DNA from: JAKAWQ01 sp963840545
Lineage (GTDB): Bacteria > Pseudomonadota > Alphaproteobacteria > Acetobacterales > Acetobacteraceae
DNA length: 64,000 nucleotides
Direction of reading: 5' to 3'
Assembly: GCA_963840545.1 (NCBI GenBank)
Contig: CAWIZE010000016.1
Span: 62,001 to 126,000, forward strand
Part shown: in pieces, positions 61,011-64,000 of the stretch
Layout of the letters: each line of letters opens with the position of its first letter
How positions within the stretch are numbered: the stretch's first letter is position 1
Translations under genes and position numbers: made by a program
The notes under the pieces: model-generated
What the model was told of the DNA's origin: nothing
What the model saw: the letters and a program-made list of their open reading frames with translations, nothing else
Databases searched by the model: none

Positions 61011-62393
61011 TCAGGCCGCCGGGACGGGTAGCGGGGCGCCCGGCGGTGGCGGGACGACCAGGCCCTCCCGGGCATAGTCCCTGAGCTTGTTGCGCAGCGC
61101 CCGGATCGAGATGCCGAGGATGGTCGCGGCATGGGTCCGGTTGCCGAGCGTGTGGCTGAGGGTGTGCAGGATGAGGTCGCGCTCGACTTCGTCCATGCTC
61201 CGTCCGACCAGCGCCGCGACCGCGCTGGCGGACGGGCCGCTGCCCATGGCCGGGCCGCCGCGCGTGGTCGGTCCATTGCCGCTTGCGCCCACCGGCGCCG
61301 GGCCGAGCTCCACCGCCTCGGCCGTGATGCTCTCGCCCTCCGCCAGCAGCACCGCGCGATGCATCGCATTCTCGAGCTCGCGCACATTGCCCCGCCAGGG
61401 ATGGAGGAGGAGCCGGCGCACCGCCTCCTCGGCGAGCGGACGGTCGGGCAGGCCGTTCACCTCGGCATAGCGGTGGGCGAAATGGCGGGCCAGCGCCGGG
61501 ATGTCGCCCGGCCGCTCGCGCAGGGCGGGCACCGCGAGCGTCACGACGTTGAGGCGGAAATAGAGGTCCTCGCGGAAGCGCCCGGCCGCGACCTCGCCGA
61601 GCAGCTCGCGGTTGGTGGTGGCGACGATGCGCACATCGACCTTCACCGCGGCGGCGCCGCCGAGGCGATCGATCTCGCGCTCCTGCAATGCGCGCAGGAG
61701 CTTCGCCTGCAGGCGGATATCCATCTCGCTGATCTCGTCGAGCAGCAGCGTGCCGCCGCAGGCGGCCTCGAACTTGCCGATGCGCCGCGCGATGGCGCCG
61801 CTGAAGGCGCCGCGCTCGTGGCCGAACAGCTCCGATTCGAGCAGGTTCTCGGGGATCGCCGCGCAGTTGAGGGCGACGAAGGGTCCGCCGGCGCGGCGCG
61901 AGCGGCGATGCAGGTGGCGGGCGAGCACTTCCTTCCCGGTGCCGGATTCGCCGGAAATCAAGACCGATGCCTCCGATCCCGCGACCTGCTCGGCGCGGCG
62001 CACGCAGGCGCTCATCACCGGGTCGCGGACGATGAGGGTGTGGGATTCGCCCGCCGCGGCCTCGAGGATCGCCGCGATCAGGTCGGGGTCCGGCGGCAAT
62101 GGAAGAAATTCCTGCGCGCCGGCGCGGATCGCGCGGACGGCCGCTTCGGCGTCCGCGGTGCTGCCGCAGGCGATCACGGGGAGGAGGATGCGCTCGCGGC
62201 CGAGCGCGCGGATGAAGCCGCCGACGTCATGGGCGATCTCGATCAGCGCGAGATCGACCCCGCCGCCGCCGCGCAGCCGTTCGAGCGCGGCCTCCGGATC
62301 GTCGGCATGGTCGAGCCGGGCGCCGCGCGCGATCGCGATCCGCGCCGCCTGGCCGAGATCGCCCGCGAGCGAGCCGATGATCAGGACGCGCAT
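61011..62393 (-). CDS. flbD: sigma-54-dependent flagellar regulator FlbD
   Basis: A 460-residue response regulator/AAA+ activator. The receiver domain (1-115) lacks a clear aspartate-phosphorylation site (IEIAHDVGG in place of D-x-x-M-P), which is typical of FlbD. The AAA+ part has GESGTGKE, the sigma-54 contact loop GAFSGA (GAFTGA variant), and DEISEMD. The Fis-type HTH is near 425-445 (GNRTHAATILGISIRALRNK). It activates class III/IV flagellar genes, and in Caulobacter it is controlled by FliX. Confidence 0.93.
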   Translation of the reverse strand: MRVLIIGSLAGDLGQAARIAIARGARLDHADDPEAALERLRGGGGVDLALIEIAHDVGGFIRALGRERILLPVIACGSTADAEAAVRAIRAGAQEFLPLPPDPDLIAAILEAAAGESHTLIVRDPVMSACVRRAEQVAGSEASVLISGESGTGKEVLARHLHRRSRRAGGPFVALNCAAIPENLLESELFGHERGAFSGAIARRIGKFEAACGGTLLLDEISEMDIRLQAKLLRALQEREIDRLGGAAAVKVDVRIVATTNRELLGEVAAGRFREDLYFRLNVVTLAVPALRERPGDIPALARHFAHRYAEVNGLPDRPLAEEAVRRLLLHPWRGNVRELENAMHRAVLLAEGESITAEAVELGPAPVGASGNGPTTRGGPAMGSGPSASAVAALVGRSMDEVERDLILHTLSHTLGNRTHAATILGISIRALRNKLRDYAREGLVVPPPPGAPLPVPAA

Positions 62394-62403
62394 CGGAGTT
62401 CTT

Positions 62404-62760
62404 TCAGCTGCCGCGCTCGGTCTTGACGATCTCGGTCATCGTGACGCCGAGCCTCGTCTCGTCGATCACCACCACCTCGCCGCGCGCCACCAGGCGGTTG
62501 TTGACATAGATGTCGATCGCCTCGCCGAGCTTGCGGTCGAGCTCGACCACCGCGCCGCGGGCGAGCTTGAGGAGCTGGTTGACCTGCATCGTGGTGCGGC
62601 CGAGCACGGCGCTCACCGTGACCGGGATGTCGTAGACGGCCTCGAGGTCGCGCGCGGCGTGGGGCGCCGACGCGGCGGACGGCCGCTCGGGCAGCCGCTC
62701 GGGCAGCCGCTCCGGGGGCGGCGTGTCGGCGAACTCTTCAAGCGGCATCTCCGCCGGCAT
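62404..62760 (-). CDS. fliN: flagellar motor switch protein FliN
   Basis: A 118-residue C-ring protein. The SpoA/FliN core is DIPVTVSAVLGRTTMQVNQL to VNNRLVARGEVVVIDE. The N-terminal 40 residues (ERLPERLPERPSAAS) are a repeated linker. It binds FliM and CheY-P side chains at the switch. It follows fliG after 41 bases. Confidence 0.95.
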   Translation of the reverse strand: MPAEMPLEEFADTPPPERLPERLPERPSAASAPHAARDLEAVYDIPVTVSAVLGRTTMQVNQLLKLARGAVVELDRKLGEAIDIYVNNRLVARGEVVVIDETRLGVTMTEIVKTERGS

Positions 62761-62801
62761 GCGCTGGCTCCCTTCTCTTCCCTAAAAATCTAGGAAAAAA
62801 C

Positions 62802-63815
62802 TCAATAAACCATCTCCTCGTCCTTCGCGGTTCCGAGCTCGATCTCGCCGCTCTGGGCGAGGTCCTTCGCGGTCGCGACGACGGCCGCCTGCGCCTCGTC
62901 CACGTCGCGCAGGCGCACCGGCCCGAGCGCCTCGATCTCTTCGCGCAGCATCTTGCCGGCGCGCTCGGAGAGGTTGCGCAAGAAGACCGTGCGCAGCGTC
63001 TCGGAAGCACCCTTGAGCGCGAGCGGCAGGCGGTCCCTGGGCAGGCCGCGCAGCACCGCCTGCATCGCCTGCGGGGTCAGCCGCTGGAGGTCGTCGAAGG
63101 TGAACATCAGCGCCTTGACCCGCTCGGCCGCCTCGTGGTTGCGCTCGTCGAGCGCCGAGAGAAATCGGCTCTCGGACGAGCGATCGAGGTTGTTGAAGAT
63201 TTCCGCCATCATCTCGTGCGGATCGTGGCGGGTGCTGCGGGCGAGGTTGGACATGAACTCGGCGCGCAGCGTGCGCTCGACGCCGTCGATCACATCCTTC
63301 TGCACGCTCTCCATGCGCAGCATGCGCATGATCACCTCGATCGCGAAGGATTCGGGCAGCAGTGCCAGGACGCGGCCGGCGTGCTCGGGCCGGATGCGCG
63401 AGAGCACGACGGCGACGGTCTGCGGGTATTCGTTCTTGAGGTAATTGGCGAGCACCGCCTCGTTGACGTTGCCGAGCTTGTCCCACATCGTCCGGCCCGC
63501 CGGCCCGCGGATCTCCTCCATGATCTGGCTCACGCGCTCGCGGCCGAGCGCTTTGCCGAGCAGCCGCTCGATCGTCTCGTGCGAGCCGACCAGCGTGCCG
63601 GTCATGCCGAGCCTTTCCGCGAATTCGCGGCAGAGCCGTTCGATCAGCTCGGCCGGGACGGGGCCGAGATTGGCGATCGCCCCCGAGATCTCCTTGATCT
63701 CGTCGTCATGCATCAGGCCGAGCAGGCGGGCGCCGTGCTCCTCGCCCAGCGCGAGCATCAGGATGGCGGCCTTCTCGGGCCCGGAGAGGGTGCCGTAATC
63801 GGCGCGCCGCTCCAT
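62802..63815 (-). CDS. fliG: flagellar motor switch protein FliG
   Basis: A 337-residue C-ring protein, starting MERRADYGTLSGPEKAAILM. N-terminal domain binds FliF, middle ARM with the EHPQ-like region (NEYPQTVAVVLSRIRPEHAG), and the C-terminal torque domain with charged residues (MFTFDDLQRLTPQAMQAVLR, LREEIEALGPVRLRDVDEAQ). Start lies one base after the fliF stop. Confidence 0.96.
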   Translation of the reverse strand: MERRADYGTLSGPEKAAILMLALGEEHGARLLGLMHDDEIKEISGAIANLGPVPAELIERLCREFAERLGMTGTLVGSHETIERLLGKALGRERVSQIMEEIRGPAGRTMWDKLGNVNEAVLANYLKNEYPQTVAVVLSRIRPEHAGRVLALLPESFAIEVIMRMLRMESVQKDVIDGVERTLRAEFMSNLARSTRHDPHEMMAEIFNNLDRSSESRFLSALDERNHEAAERVKALMFTFDDLQRLTPQAMQAVLRGLPRDRLPLALKGASETLRTVFLRNLSERAGKMLREEIEALGPVRLRDVDEAQAAVVATAKDLAQSGEIELGTAKDEEMVY

Positions 63816-63816
63816 C

Positions 63817-64000
63817 CTAGCCCGTCTCCTTCGCCATCCAGCCGCGGACGATGGAGAGCGTCTCCTCGGGGTGCTTGTCGACCAGCTCGGCGACCCGGCG
63901 GCTCGAGGAGATCCGCAGCTGGCTCTCGATATTGGCGACGTCGATCATCCGTTCGTCCGTGATCAGCCCGGCGAGCGCCGGTGCCTGGGCGCCGCCCTCG
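63817..64000 (-). CDS. fliF: flagellar M-ring protein FliF, C-terminal fragment
   Basis: The last 60 residues of FliF: LAGLITDERMIDVANIESQL, then RISSSRRVAELVDKHPEETL, ending IVRGWMAKETG. This is the cytoplasmic tail that binds FliG; the rest is beyond the right edge. It shows the operon continues fliF-fliG-fliN-flbD-flhA-flhF-flhG. Confidence 0.92.
   Translation of the reverse strand, partial: EGGAQAPALAGLITDERMIDVANIESQLRISSSRRVAELVDKHPEETLSIVRGWMAKETG

Noticed and set aside
1..64000. CRISPR arrays
   Set aside because: No set of regularly spaced identical repeats with unique spacers; the repeats found are pairs, tandem units or palindromes.

Overview
The window is about 70% GC and reads as an alphaproteobacterial chromosome, most likely Acetobacteraceae (Rhodospirillales/Acetobacterales). 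The signs are Hsp20 followed by a DUF1150 gene, a DUF2336 gene between two GGDEF genes, a Caulobacter-type fliF-fliG-fliN-flbD-flhA flagellar order, and GC-rich GGGGC/GCCCC hairpins behind genes. This placement rests on gene content only.

Layout. 1-6.7 kb: start of a patatin-like lipase, a TVP38/TMEM64 membrane gene with a (frameshifted) flavin disulfide reductase, then rpmH-rnpA-yidD-yidC-engB and argB. 6.7-23 kb: a metal and arsenic region. It has an RcnR-like repressor facing an RcnA-like exporter, arsR-arsC-acr3, a Pho-box pstS-pstC-pstA without pstB, a HiPIP-moaA-CDGSH-aioA-aioB arsenite oxidase operon (transcribed right to left), a second arsR with a flavoprotein and an MFS exporter, and a second pstS. 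The genes would let the cell detect As(III)/As(V), reduce and export it, oxidise arsenite in the periplasm and scavenge phosphate against arsenate, but many of them are interrupted by single-base indels. 23-35.6 kb: a duplicated PAS-GGDEF pair around DUF2336 (one copy with a ruined GGDEF motif), dapD-dapE, truA-fmt-def, hsp20-DUF1150 and a molybdopterin oxidoreductase.

35.6-43 kb: an accessory island starting at tRNA-Arg(CCU). It carries a GIY-YIG gene, a HTH/TumE-like toxin-antitoxin pair whose toxin is broken, a 1250-residue Upf1-like helicase with PLD and zinc-ribbon domains (candidate Mokosh type II defence protein), a VapBC pair flanked by 47-bp direct repeats, and a GNAT gene. 43-51 kb: a mixture of single genes (TauD dioxygenase, 23S rRNA methyltransferase, GST remnant, TrmB-type regulator, DinB, GFA) and fhs with a PhnW-like aminotransferase. 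51-57 kb: nitrilase, NAD kinase, cyclopropane synthase and the rpsF-rpsR-rplI operon. 57-64 kb: flagellar operon fliF(partial)-fliG-fliN-flbD-flhA-flhF-flhG, without fliH between fliG and fliN.

A caution for every reader: most broken genes lie at 0.2-20 kb, and most breaks are one extra base inside otherwise well conserved sequence. Either this region is decaying or the assembly is poorly polished there; the sequence alone cannot decide, although two nonsense codons (pstA, aioA) favour some real decay.
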